DNA of 64,000 nt, from positions 868,001 through 932,000 of the forward strand of contig NZ_CP017603.1 of NCBI RefSeq assembly GCF_001854185.1, read 5' to 3'. Shown piece by piece: positions 16,003 through 24,759 of this stretch (the stretch's first letter is position 1; the number at the start of each line of letters is the position of its first letter). Both the position numbers and the translations under genes were made by a program. Source of the stretch: Clostridium formicaceticum. GTDB taxonomy: Bacteria > Bacillota > Clostridia > Peptostreptococcales > Natronincolaceae. The notes under the pieces are model-generated. The model did not search any database, was not told where the DNA came from, and was given only the letters and a program-made list of their open reading frames with translations.

Positions 16003-16665
16003 TTAAAATATAGAAGCAAAACGATTTAACTGATTTTTAGATGATCGAAATACTTCTACCAGTTTGGAACGCAACTGTAATGGCACCTCTTCCTTATTCG
16101 CTGCTGAATAATACAATCTATACTCCTCTTCTGACAGTGTGTTTTTTAATTCTCTTTGTGTCCTTTCATCCGTCAAACCATTTTTTACATCTACAAAGCA
16201 TAAGGGAGGAAACATGACACACCACCAATTTTCTCCCGCACCTTCTCCAATGACGATTTTAAGCGCTTCATATTTTCCAGCAGGAAACACCACCCCACCA
16301 TAGCGCTTTGTAGGAAAGGTATCCTCCACCAGCATGGCTGTTACTTTGTAGTCTTTTCCCTCTTCAAAAATCTTCTTTTCTGCCACGACTTCCATCTTCT
16401 CTAAATTATTTAATATAATCTCTCTGCTCTCTGCTATGCCGCTGGAGCCCTCAAGCTCCTCTGCCATCGCTTCAATGACCTCATCCCTGACCCTCAGCTT
16501 TAAAAGTTGATCCTCAGGATCATCGCTATTGGCCAAAACATGAAACCTTATCAAGTTTTCTCCCTTCCTCTCCAGTCGAAAAGCCTCTTCCTCCTTGATG
16601 CTTTGAAATAGTCCCAACCCTATGACGCCTATCATCAGTATTCCTATGATATATTTTTTATACAT
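16003..16665 (-). CDS. spoIIR: Stage II sporulation protein R
   Basis: Forespore-secreted signal protein that triggers SpoIIGA to process pro-sigma-E in the mother cell. It is about 220 aa from the ATG at 16665 (GAGGGGGAA upstream). A signal/membrane segment fills residues 5-21. The family core is IRFHVLANSDDPEDQLLKLRVRDEV in two parts, and GENWWCVMFPPLCFVD lies in the C-terminal half. A sigma-F-like promoter lies just upstream (16707-16735), so it is probably transcribed alone although gerAB genes precede it. Confidence 0.93.
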   Translation of the reverse strand: MYKKYIIGILMIGVIGLGLFQSIKEEEAFRLERKGENLIRFHVLANSDDPEDQLLKLRVRDEVIEAMAEELEGSSGIAESREIILNNLEKMEVVAEKKIFEEGKDYKVTAMLVEDTFPTKRYGGVVFPAGKYEALKIVIGEGAGENWWCVMFPPLCFVDVKNGLTDERTQRELKNTLSEEEYRLYYSAANKEEVPLQLRSKLVEVFRSSKNQLNRFASIF

Positions 16666-16706
16666 ACAAAATTCCCCCTCATCCTCCATTTGATTGTTCT
16701 ATTATC

Positions 16707-16735
16707 AGTATGTACAAGCAGGGGAAAAAATATAC
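16707..16735 (-). promoter_or_regulatory. Sigma-F-like promoter of spoIIR
   Basis: On the minus strand GTATA (16735-16731), a 15-bp spacer and GTACATACT (16715-16707) fit the sigma-F pattern GYATA-N15-GGNNANANT with one mismatch. spoIIR is a known early sigma-F gene in Bacillus and Clostridia. Confidence 0.55.
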
Positions 16736-16755
16736 AAACCTGCCTTTATCTTTTG

Positions 16756-17868
16756 CTACATATTTTCTTTATCATTCTTCTTTAGTAGTTTTCTAAGAAA
16801 CATTCCTATTAAGATAGCAATAGGCATACCAAGAATTGTAATATAGGCTGTATAATCCGTAAAGACATCCAAATCCCTATAAACATCAGAAATACTAGGA
16901 CTGTACATGGTAACAGCATAGACAAAGGGCAGCACTGGTAGCGCAAAATAGTTATGTTCTTTGGTAATCGCCATATCTGAGATAAGCATCGTCACCCCTA
17001 GGTGAAAAGGGGCTAAGGTCATAAAAATAGTGAAAACCCATACAGCCATCACGATAACTTCTACATTTTCTACAAAAGCTCCCGGCAATTGAATGGTTTT
17101 AAATACGCTGAGGGTAGGCCATATAAGGCGCTGTATCTGATTTTCACCAAAGTTGGATAAGGTGGCTAGGTTTAGCAGTAGGTAAAAAATCAACACAGCA
17201 AACACGGCAATCGGACCAATCCTCGTGGCTCTTTGGGGTTCCTTTAAAAATTCTCCAAAAATCAACAGCATCTCATAGCCTAAAAAACTAAAGAGAACAA
17301 TATCTAGTGCTCCCAGCAACTCCCTAGGGGTATGCTGAAAAACCGGTCTCAGATTCGAAGGATCTGCTTCCCCTAATGTTAGAGAAAACAATATAATGAC
17401 AAATACCACAGAAGTAGGAAATAAAATGTTGGTGAGTCTAGCCATAGGTTCGATCCCTTTTCTAACTAAATAAGCAATGGGTATCAAGATCGCAAGAATG
17501 ATTGCCTCTAAAGGGGTACGGGGCAGCAGCATCATTTTAACTACCTCCACGAAAATTCTTAAAAGAAACCCAATGCTGCCAATAAGATAAACAATAAAAA
17601 AGGTTGTTAATACATAGGCAACCGGTGTTGTTAAAGTAAGAGCAATAATCTCAAAATAACTCTTCCCTGGAAAGGACTTTACAATATACCCATGCAGAAA
17701 GGCAATCCCCATGGTGATAATTCCCCCAATCAGCAATATAAGCCATCCATCTGTTCCTACCATCTCTACTAAATCTCGAGGTAAAGTCAGTATGCCTATG
17801 CCTATTAAAATTAAAATTAATATATTTGTCATCTGATGAATAGATATACGATCATTATTCAGGAACAT
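16756..17868 (-). CDS. gerAB: Spore germinant receptor B-subunit, GerAB/spore permease family (second of tandem pair)
   Basis: A 370-aa membrane protein with about ten hydrophobic spans and the GerAB N-terminus MFLNNDRISIHQM, followed by LILIGIGILTLPRDLVE, the first permease-like helix. It is a close tandem paralogue of the gene at 17883-18989 (shared GTDGWLIL/GTDGWIIL, PGKSYFEI, NFGENQIQRLIWPTL/NFGDNQVQRLIWPLL). GAAGGAGG precedes the ATG. It is the last gene of the gerAA-gerAC-gerAB-gerAB operon. Two B subunits could give alternative ligand specificity. Confidence 0.9.
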   Translation of the reverse strand: MFLNNDRISIHQMTNILILILIGIGILTLPRDLVEMVGTDGWLILLIGGIITMGIAFLHGYIVKSFPGKSYFEIIALTLTTPVAYVLTTFFIVYLIGSIGFLLRIFVEVVKMMLLPRTPLEAIILAILIPIAYLVRKGIEPMARLTNILFPTSVVFVIILFSLTLGEADPSNLRPVFQHTPRELLGALDIVLFSFLGYEMLLIFGEFLKEPQRATRIGPIAVFAVLIFYLLLNLATLSNFGENQIQRLIWPTLSVFKTIQLPGAFVENVEVIVMAVWVFTIFMTLAPFHLGVTMLISDMAITKEHNYFALPVLPFVYAVTMYSPSISDVYRDLDVFTDYTAYITILGMPIAILIGMFLRKLLKKNDKENM

Positions 17869-17882
17869 TTTTTCTCCTCCTT

Positions 17883-18989
17883 CTACCGTCCTTCTTCTTT
17901 TCTATGCCGCCCCTTTACTACTGTAATCAACAAAATCACCATAGGAATAATGATCATTACCCCATAGCCTATATAGTTGGTAAGCATCTCTACATATTGG
18001 TAGGTATCTGAAACACTATCACTCCATTGGGAGACCAAGTAAATAACAGGCATAAGAGACAATGCTATATAATTGTGTTCCCGCCCCTGCAACAACTGCG
18101 CAATCAAAAGATTTCCTGCCAGATACATGGGGGAGATGGTGGTGAATACCGTAAACACCCACACTGACATCACAACGACCCCGACGTTTTCTATAAAAGC
18201 TCCTGGAAGGTCTACGTTTTCGAAATTCGTCAATAAAGGCCATATAAGACGCTGTACTTGATTGTCTCCAAAATTCCCCATAACCGATGTATTAATAAGT
18301 AAGTATAGTAGCAGCACGACAAAAACCGCTATTGGTGCTGCCTTCACCGACTTTTTCGGCTGATTTAAAAACATACCAAAAACCAAAATCACCTCAAAAC
18401 CTAAGAAGCTAAAAAATACAAGAGGGATGCCCTGCAGCACCTCTTTAAAGGAGATTTGAAAGATAGGAAGAAGATTAGCTGCCTCAAACTTTCCCCAAGA
18501 TACTGCAAACAAAAGAAAAATTGCTACTGCCAGGGGAATTATCAAAAGTTCCGCTAGTCTTCCTAACACTTCTATACCCTTCCTGTTTAGATAAACTGCT
18601 AAAAATAAAATTGATAAAAGGATTACTTCCTTTGGGGTACGCACCAGTACATAGGTTCTTATTACATCGACAAAAATTCGCGTAACAAAAGCCGTCATTC
18701 CTATAAAGTAAATAGTAAAGTATATGCCCACCAGATAGGCAATGGGTTTTGTCAGTGTCAAGGAAGCAATCTCAAAATAACTCTTTCCTGGAAAACTTTT
18801 TACAATATAACCATATAAAGCGGAAAAACCCATGGTGACCAGCCCCCCTATGATTAAAATTATCCATCCATCGGTTCCTGCACCTTCTGTTAAATCCCGA
18901 GGCAGGGTTAAAATCCCCACCCCCACCATGTTTAAAATCATAATATTGATCATATGAGGCGTTGATATCTTATCATTATTTAAAAACAT
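17883..18989 (-). CDS. gerAB: Spore germinant receptor B-subunit, GerAB/spore permease family (first of tandem pair)
   Basis: About 368 aa with ten or so membrane segments, paralogous to the next gene downstream (14-bp gap). I chose the ATG at 18989, which gives MFLNNDKIST aligned with the paralogue's MFLNNDRISI and has AAGGAAAGAG upstream; the in-frame ATG at 19010 adds seven unmatched residues. It lies 24 bp after gerAC. Expected to be an inner-spore-membrane germinant-binding subunit. Confidence 0.9.
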   Translation of the reverse strand: MFLNNDKISTPHMINIMILNMVGVGILTLPRDLTEGAGTDGWIILIIGGLVTMGFSALYGYIVKSFPGKSYFEIASLTLTKPIAYLVGIYFTIYFIGMTAFVTRIFVDVIRTYVLVRTPKEVILLSILFLAVYLNRKGIEVLGRLAELLIIPLAVAIFLLFAVSWGKFEAANLLPIFQISFKEVLQGIPLVFFSFLGFEVILVFGMFLNQPKKSVKAAPIAVFVVLLLYLLINTSVMGNFGDNQVQRLIWPLLTNFENVDLPGAFIENVGVVVMSVWVFTVFTTISPMYLAGNLLIAQLLQGREHNYIALSLMPVIYLVSQWSDSVSDTYQYVEMLTNYIGYGVMIIIPMVILLITVVKGRHRKEEGR

Positions 18990-19013
18990 AATCTCTTTCC
19001 TTCCTAGCATACA

Positions 19014-20216
19014 CTATCTAGTCAAGCCTACCCTGCGTATTTTTGTATCTACGTCTACTGCGATCTCTATCGTAGGAAAAATTTCAGACCAATCCTCCTT
19101 CACTTCCTTCCAAACTCCTGGATGAAACCTACTGAGGTAGTAATCAATACCGATAACATCTACTTCAAACTCCTTTTGTAGCTTTTCAATGGTTGTCTCA
19201 AGCTCATCACATATTTTATCGCAAACCTTATCCTCAATTTTTCTTATCATCTCTGGGTCCAATAAATCATGTTCTGGATCAAGATAAAACTGCTCTATTT
19301 CCCCTTCTGTATTTACCTCTATCGTCACTTTGATTTTTTTATCGGATTCATCAAGATGAAATTTTCTCGAAAGGTAGATTAAGTCCACTGGAACAGTAAT
19401 TTCTTCCTCTCCATATTGCACACTAAGACCTCCCGGTCGAGCAGTCCCTCTCATGATCTCCAAGGCTCTTGTCTCTATTTCTCCCAACCATCCCCGCATT
19501 TGATAATTCTTGATGACAGCGGACCCAGCGACTTTTATATCCGCTACCCCTGGAATCATCCTGGGGATCACTGTATTGCCCCATCGATGAAGGTCCTCCA
19601 GAACTTCCCCTATCATACCACCACCGGAACGGGGAGATCGGTCTTTGTTTCTGAATAAATCTGCCATAAATTGACCTGTCATTGGATTAATCAGGGGTTC
19701 TACCTCCAGCACATCTCTGGCATTATCCGGCGCAATCGCAATATTGATTCTCCTGCTGATAAAGGGCTCTCTTTCGATGACATCCAGGATTTCACGGAAC
19801 AATTTAGGATCTCTTACAATATCCTCCCCAATCACCACCACCTTCATATGTCCAAAAAACAACTGTTTATTAATACGGGTGGTCAGTATACGACTGGCTG
19901 CGTAGAGGTTTTCTCCAACAGTATTATAAAGAATGTTGGCCTTATCGGATTCACCAATAAGAAACTCTACATTTGGGATAACATAAGTAAAGGAATAGCG
20001 ATTTCGCTCATTATCCTCAGGGATATGTGCCATCGTTGTCACTGCAGCTTCTTCTGCAGCCTCTTCATTGTCTTTTCCTGGAGGGGGGATTTTGTATTTG
20101 TCTACCCCTAAGGCCATGACATAACCCCTTTCATCAATCTCAATGGCATCCCAACAGGCGGTCAATGTAAATAGTATGATAAATACCAATAGTAATAGGA
20201 TTATTTTTTTCTTCAC
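19014..20216 (-). CDS. gerAC: Spore germinant receptor C-subunit, Ger(x)C family lipoprotein
   Basis: A 400-aa lipoprotein. The signal peptide ends in lipobox LTAC (C21), followed directly by WDAIEIDERG, the hallmark WDxxEIxxR segment of GerC proteins. The ectodomain carries a Ger(x)C C-terminal region ending in VDTKIRRVG. A GTG start at 20216 has GGGGAGAGG upstream. It sits between gerAA and the tandem gerAB genes. A roughly 25-residue acidic insertion (KDNEEAAEEAAVTTMAH) near residues 45-65 is not seen in the other GerC of this window. Confidence 0.92.
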   Translation of the reverse strand: MKKKIILLLLVFIILFTLTACWDAIEIDERGYVMALGVDKYKIPPPGKDNEEAAEEAAVTTMAHIPEDNERNRYSFTYVIPNVEFLIGESDKANILYNTVGENLYAASRILTTRINKQLFFGHMKVVVIGEDIVRDPKLFREILDVIEREPFISRRINIAIAPDNARDVLEVEPLINPMTGQFMADLFRNKDRSPRSGGGMIGEVLEDLHRWGNTVIPRMIPGVADIKVAGSAVIKNYQMRGWLGEIETRALEIMRGTARPGGLSVQYGEEEITVPVDLIYLSRKFHLDESDKKIKVTIEVNTEGEIEQFYLDPEHDLLDPEMIRKIEDKVCDKICDELETTIEKLQKEFEVDVIGIDYYLSRFHPGVWKEVKEDWSEIFPTIEIAVDVDTKIRRVGLTR

Positions 20217-20256
20217 TTTTCCTCTCCCCTCTTCTTATATAATGACTTTCGTCTTT

Positions 20257-21840
20257 TTATTCCTTCTTTTCTATATCAAAGGTCTCCTCGCGTTTATCAT
20301 CCATCCGATTCTTCTGACCCTTGACAGCATTGATATCCCGGTTATTCATGGCAAGCTGCGGTGCCCTTACCAAGGTGTCTTTTAAATCATCAGCATCCGC
20401 CAAAAAAGTAATAAAAGGTGATAAATAAGGGATGCCAAAGCTTTTTAAACCACAAAGATGAATAAGAATCAATAAAGATGCCAGCATAATACCGTAAAGA
20501 CCAAAAGCTGCTGCCGCAAACAGGATAAGAAAGCGCAGCATTCTAATAGAGATGGCAGTATTATAACTGGGTATGGCAAAGCTAGCGATGGCGGTAATGG
20601 CCACCACAATAACCATGAGTGGTCCTACAATACCTGCCTCCACTGCCGCCTGTCCGATAACCAAACCGCCGACAATACCGATGGTAGAGCCAATGGCACC
20701 TGGTAAACGAATACTTGCCTCCCGAAGGATTTCAATGGTAATCTCCATGATCAAGGCCTCTATAATTGCTGGAAAGGGTACCCCACGCCGAGTTGCAGCT
20801 AAGGCCAAGGCCAAATCCGTAGGAATCATTTGAGGATGAAAGGAGGTAATCCCCACATAGAGGGCTGGCGCAAAAAGAGCGATTAAGAGACAAAAATACC
20901 TTAGCATCCTTATCACTGAAGCAATCTGCCATCTTTCATAGTAGTCCTCCGCCGATTGCAGCATAGCGCTGATGGTGGAGGGGACAATTAAAGCAAAAGG
21001 GCTATTATCCACTACAATTCCTATTCTTCCATGATAAAGGGCAGAAGCAACAACATCTGGCCTTTCAGTATTTTGTATCTGAGGAAAAACAGAAATCCAT
21101 TTGTCCTCAATCAACTCCTCTATCTGAGCGCTATCTATAATAGCATCTATATCAATTTTGTTTAACCTTGTATCTAGTTCCTTCAACACCTTCTTGTCAA
21201 CAATATCATCGATGTACATAACAGATACGTCGGTTTTGGATCTTACCCCTACTTGATAGTTCTTTACCTTCAATCGGTGGTCCCTTATCCTACGCCGGAT
21301 TAAGGTGGTGTTCATTCTTAGGGTCTCCACAAGTCCATCTCTGGGTCCACGGATGACTGCCTCTGTTTCAGGTTCCGCCGGAGAGCGGGCAGGCCATCCT
21401 TTAGAGGCTATAATGATGATTTTATCGTAATTGTCTAAGAGCAAAACTGTTTCACCGCTTAAGATATTGGTGACAGCTTCATCGATAGTTTCTACTTCCT
21501 TCAATTCTGTGACAGCTATATTTTGTTTTTCTACTAGTTCATATAAGCCTTTTTTTAGTATATTTGGTTCTGGGTCTATACCTCGTGCCATTACCATCAA
21601 ATTGTTTAAGGCAAATTCGTTGACCAATTTCTTATCCGCCATACCATCTACATGAATGGTAGCTGCCTTATACTGTCCTTCTTTACCCAGCTCTATTTCT
21701 CTATAGACAATGTCATCACAATCCTTTAAAAAGCCTTCTTTAATGATCTTTAGGTTTTTTTCTAAGCTTTTATTCGGCTTCATCTCTTCTGCCTTCTTTG
21801 TGTTGCTTTTCTTACCAAATAATTTCTGCCAAAATCCCAT
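20257..21840 (-). CDS. gerAA: Spore germinant receptor A-subunit, GerA family
   Basis: A 527-aa protein with a soluble N-terminal part of about 320 residues, then four to five membrane spans and a charged C-terminal tail (GQKNRMDDKREETFDIEKKE). Landmarks are VIRGPRDGLVETLRMNTTLI, PDVVASALYHGRIGIVVDNSPFAL and the proline-rich ARRGVPFPAIIEA motif of the membrane domain. First large gene of the second ger operon, 40 bp ahead of gerAC and 11 bp after a small membrane-protein gene. Confidence 0.93.
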   Translation of the reverse strand: MGFWQKLFGKKSNTKKAEEMKPNKSLEKNLKIIKEGFLKDCDDIVYREIELGKEGQYKAATIHVDGMADKKLVNEFALNNLMVMARGIDPEPNILKKGLYELVEKQNIAVTELKEVETIDEAVTNILSGETVLLLDNYDKIIIIASKGWPARSPAEPETEAVIRGPRDGLVETLRMNTTLIRRRIRDHRLKVKNYQVGVRSKTDVSVMYIDDIVDKKVLKELDTRLNKIDIDAIIDSAQIEELIEDKWISVFPQIQNTERPDVVASALYHGRIGIVVDNSPFALIVPSTISAMLQSAEDYYERWQIASVIRMLRYFCLLIALFAPALYVGITSFHPQMIPTDLALALAATRRGVPFPAIIEALIMEITIEILREASIRLPGAIGSTIGIVGGLVIGQAAVEAGIVGPLMVIVVAITAIASFAIPSYNTAISIRMLRFLILFAAAAFGLYGIMLASLLILIHLCGLKSFGIPYLSPFITFLADADDLKDTLVRAPQLAMNNRDINAVKGQKNRMDDKREETFDIEKKE

Positions 21841-21851
21841 ATAAATGCCTC

Positions 21852-22064
21852 CTACCCTCTATACATCTTTACTATGATAAATAATACAATACCAGCAATG
21901 ATATAGGTATAGCCTAATACCTTTGCAATTTTCATATCCCGCCTCAACTTTTTTTTCCTTAGCAAAGGTACATCTCTTAATAACAAAAACAAACCTACAA
22001 AAACCACCAAAACCAGCATATAGCCATCATAAATCTCTTTAAACTTCTCCATAAACATCTGCAA
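21852..22064 (-). CDS. Small two-span membrane protein at the head of the ger operon
   Basis: 70 aa from a TTG start at 22064 (AAGGGTG 7 bases upstream). Two hydrophobic segments (about residues 14-28 and 49-66) are joined by a very basic loop, LLRKKKLRRDMK. It resembles short membrane proteins annotated next to clostridial germinant receptor operons, but I cannot confirm a family by eye. The 11-bp gap to gerAA suggests coexpression and an accessory role in receptor assembly (inference). Confidence 0.65.
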   Translation of the reverse strand: MQMFMEKFKEIYDGYMLVLVVFVGLFLLLRDVPLLRKKKLRRDMKIAKVLGYTYIIAGIVLFIIVKMYRG

Positions 22065-22176
22065 TTATTTTCACCCTTTTCCATTTCATAACTTCTTCCT
22101 ATAATGTTTACAGTTTTAGATACTTCTATACAAGCAAATCACCAAAATCTGTAACTTTGTATCCGTTACATATATA

Positions 22177-22232
22177 AAATTCAGCTACAATCCAGTAGGA
22201 GTTTTTACTCCCATTGGATTGTAGCTGAATTT
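22177..22232. repeat. Long near-perfect palindrome, related to the dispersed repeat family
   Basis: An 18-bp perfect inverted repeat (22177-22194 with 22215-22232) encloses a second hairpin, GGAGT/ACTCC. The inner GGAGTTTTTACTCCC and the TGGATTGTAG arm recur in copy C near 50461-50495, and GTTTTTACTCC recurs in copy A. It lies upstream of the ger operon and downstream of nothing obvious; no T-run follows on either strand. Confidence 0.55.
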
Positions 22233-22274
22233 AGAGAATGATAATTTTATTTCCATTCTTTATACAGTATACAT

Positions 22275-22303
22275 AAAAAGAGCAGAGAATCACTTCTCTA
22301 CTC
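22275..22303 (-). terminator. Terminator of the NTP transferase gene
   Basis: AGAGCAGAGAA and TTCTCTACTCT pair with one mismatch around a short loop. A minus-strand T-run follows. It starts directly after the stop at 22304. Confidence 0.75.
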
Positions 22304-23038
22304 TTACAGATACTTTTCTAGCCGTTGTATATCCTTTATGTCATCAATATCACTGGCTATTTCAGGATCTTGACAAATCACTGCTTTAGCCTTTATAGCA
22401 AACCTTTCCTCTATATAGCCCTCTAAACTGCTAATGGTAAGTCGTTGAAACAATGCCCCCAGGATAAATTTCAAGCCCAAAGCTTGACTCATTTTTATAG
22501 GATTCTTCCTATGTTTTATCATCCATCTAGCAGGAGCTTCGATTTTATAAATCGCAGCAGGAGACAACAAAATCATATTCCCTCCAGTAAACTGTCCATC
22601 TTTTAAGTTCACATAGGTTCTTTTAATATCAGGATAATGTTTTGTACAGTTCTTTTTCTCCACAATAGGATAGCAAACATCCGCCTCCATCCTTAGTGCA
22701 GCTTCTATAAAATTTTTCACTACTTCCCTATGAATTAAAGGAATATCGCAGGTGGTAATAAGAACTGGTTCTTCTTCCTTCACATGATTTAAAGCCTCTA
22801 GCAAATTATCCATCATAGAGGACTGCTGTTGTATCAACAAGTCTACTTCATTGAAAATAATAGGCCTTAGCTCTTTTAAATTTCCCACTGCCATCAAAGT
22901 ATCAACACATCCACTGTTTCTTAAAGCATTTATTACATACTGAATCATGGCTAATCCCTTCATAGGAAGAGCCGCCTTACTCTGTCGAAAACCTACTTGT
23001 TCTCCTCTATCTTCCCCCGCTAGTATAATCGCCTTCAT
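22304..23038 (-). CDS. MobA-like nucleotidyltransferase (NTP transferase domain protein)
   Basis: About 244 aa from the ATG at 23038 (GGAGG 7 bases upstream); a longer in-frame start would overlap the upstream gene. The N-terminus MKAIILAGE, then KAALPMKGLAMIQYVINAL and TTCDIPLI, are the GxG-type NTP site, the substrate-binding Lys-Pro region and the metal-binding aspartate segment of NTP_transf_3/MobA-like proteins. A C-terminal extension of about 90 residues is of unknown role. It follows a GntR regulator and ispE. The sugar, alcohol or cofactor substrate cannot be inferred. Confidence 0.8.
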   Translation of the reverse strand: MKAIILAGEDRGEQVGFRQSKAALPMKGLAMIQYVINALRNSGCVDTLMAVGNLKELRPIIFNEVDLLIQQQSSMMDNLLEALNHVKEEEPVLITTCDIPLIHREVVKNFIEAALRMEADVCYPIVEKKNCTKHYPDIKRTYVNLKDGQFTGGNMILLSPAAIYKIEAPARWMIKHRKNPIKMSQALGLKFILGALFQRLTISSLEGYIEERFAIKAKAVICQDPEIASDIDDIKDIQRLEKYL

Positions 23039-23064
23039 GCTCACGCCTCCTAGCGTTGTAACCT

Positions 23065-23757
23065 TTAGTTTCTTTGCTTCCTTTTTCCAGCAGGCCACAC
23101 CTGCTCCATCATATGATTTGCCAAACTAGCGATATGCTCCATGCCATAGATATAGGCTTTTTCTGGTTCCCTTTCCGCAATGGCTTGCAAAATCCTATCA
23201 TGCTCCGTCACCAGTTGATCAGACTTACTATACTCAGAAATATACTTCACACGGAAACGATAGATTTGTTCCCTTAGGCTCTGAGACACTTGATAGAGTT
23301 TTTGATTCCTTGTAGCCAAAAAAATAATCTCATGGAATTCAATATCCTTTTCTATCATTCCCTGCGTATCTTGCTCCAGGTGGTATTCTTTAAACTGTTG
23401 CGCTGTCGCCCTTAACATCTCTATTTGCTCATCCGTCATACGCTCTGCTGCTAAAGAAGCTGCCAATCCCTCTAGCGCCCCTCTGATCTCCAATACCTCC
23501 ATAACATCTCTTACAGATACATCCGCAACATAAGCACCTTTTCTGGGTACCATCATGACCAAACCTTCTAGTTCTAGTTTTCTAATAGCTTCTCTTACTG
23601 GTGTCCTGCTAACCCCTAGTTCCTCCGCCAACTGCATTTCCATCAATCGTCTCCCAGGTTCCAGCTTTCCCTCCAAGATAGCTTCTCTCAAATGCTGAAA
23701 TACAAGTTCTCTTAAAGGCTTATAATTTTCAATTTTTAGTTTTCCTAAACTATTCAT
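23065..23757 (-). CDS. GntR-family transcriptional regulator with FCD domain
   Basis: About 230 aa. An N-terminal winged helix (about residues 10-78) carries the GntR recognition pattern LAEELGVSRTPVREAIRKLELEG in two parts. A C-terminal helical FCD/FadR-type ligand domain carries the metal-binding pattern D...H...H...H: FHEIIFLATRN and the late EHIASL histidine are visible. The ATG at 23757 overlaps the end of ispE (stop 23750-23752), so the two are translationally coupled. The ligand is unknown. A GntR gene next to ispE also occurs in other Clostridia. Confidence 0.88.
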   Translation of the reverse strand: MNSLGKLKIENYKPLRELVFQHLREAILEGKLEPGRRLMEMQLAEELGVSRTPVREAIRKLELEGLVMMVPRKGAYVADVSVRDVMEVLEIRGALEGLAASLAAERMTDEQIEMLRATAQQFKEYHLEQDTQGMIEKDIEFHEIIFLATRNQKLYQVSQSLREQIYRFRVKYISEYSKSDQLVTEHDRILQAIAEREPEKAYIYGMEHIASLANHMMEQVWPAGKRKQRN

Positions 23758-24628
23758 CTCCATACCCCTTACTATAACTTTGTACTAAATAAGTCTGCTT
23801 GTTAATAACTTTTAAATTTTCATAAGCTGCCTTTGCCTTTTCATATTTTTTAAAAATGCCAAATACTGTTGGCCCACTGCCAGACATCATACTTCCCAAA
23901 GCATGATATTCTACCATTTTTTTCTTGAGTTCTTTAATCATTGGATGTCTTTTTTCTGTTATCGTTTCCAAAACGTTAACCATATTTTTGCATAATGTAT
24001 ACAAATCTTCGTCTTTTAATGCCTGAAGGAGTGTTGAAAGTTTGGGCTTATTTGTTATTTTTGACAGATCTAGTCGACTATATACCTCTGCTGTTGAGAC
24101 AGAAATCGAAGGTTTTGCAATCACCATCCATACATTTTTTAAACCCTTTATTGTTGTCAATTTTTCGCCAATACCCTCTGCCACAGCGGCTCCCCCTTGA
24201 ATACAAAATGGTACATCTGCCCCTATCTTTACACCAAATTTCATCAGCTCTTCGGTAGAAAGATTTAACTCCCAAAGTTTATTTAATCCCATCAATACGG
24301 CTGCAGCGTTAGCACTTCCCCCTGCTAGTCCTGCGGCTACAGGTATACGTTTATCAATATGGATTTCTAATCCTCGAGAGATATGAAAATGGTCTCGTAA
24401 TAACTCAGCTGCCTTGTAAGCTATATTTCCATTGCTTCTAGGAATGTACTCACAATCGGTGATAATTTCAATCGTCTCTGTATCTCTTTTGTCCATCAAG
24501 GTGACGATATCATAAAGGTCAATCTGCTGCATAATCATTTGTACTTCATGGTATCCATCTGGCCTTTTACCTAGTACATCTAAGGATAGATTAATCTTTG
24601 CTCTGGATTTTAATTGTATTTTATTCAT
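23750..24628 (-). CDS. ispE: 4-diphosphocytidyl-2-C-methyl-D-erythritol kinase
   Basis: GHMP kinase of the non-mevalonate isoprenoid pathway; it phosphorylates CDP-ME. About 292 aa from the ATG at 24628 (AAGGAG 9 bases upstream), giving MNKIQLKSRAKINLSLDV, the typical start. The ATP loop is PVAAGLAGGSANAAA and the C-terminal GHMP motif is GSMMSGSGPTVFG. Followed by the overlapping gntR. An AT-rich palindrome (about 24655-24681) lies upstream in the promoter region. Confidence 0.94.
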   Translation of the reverse strand: MNKIQLKSRAKINLSLDVLGKRPDGYHEVQMIMQQIDLYDIVTLMDKRDTETIEIITDCEYIPRSNGNIAYKAAELLRDHFHISRGLEIHIDKRIPVAAGLAGGSANAAAVLMGLNKLWELNLSTEELMKFGVKIGADVPFCIQGGAAVAEGIGEKLTTIKGLKNVWMVIAKPSISVSTAEVYSRLDLSKITNKPKLSTLLQALKDEDLYTLCKNMVNVLETITEKRHPMIKELKKKMVEYHALGSMMSGSGPTVFGIFKKYEKAKAAYENLKVINKQTYLVQSYSKGYGDE

Positions 24629-24730
24629 AGGAATAAACTCCTTCATGTATACTAACTATGTATATATTATATATTATATACAGTATTTCCTGCAAATTTT
24701 TTAGAATAAATTCTTTTTTGCAAAAATAAA

Positions 24731-24753
24731 AACCGCAGAAGGAAAGCTGCGGC
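24731..24753 (-). terminator. Terminator of the sipL-like gene
   Basis: CCGCAG and CTGCGG enclose AAGGAAAG. On the minus strand TTTTTATTTTT follows. Confidence 0.8.
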
Positions 24754-24759
24754 CTAATT

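Noticed and set aside
18019-18243. Frames antisense or out of frame within the ger genes and other long genes
   Set aside because: They lie wholly inside well-supported genes, lack ribosome binding sites and read as shadow frames.
24655-24681. AT-only palindrome upstream of ispE as a specific operator
   Set aside because: Alternating TATA tracts easily form palindromes by chance in such AT-rich DNA; no second copy was seen.
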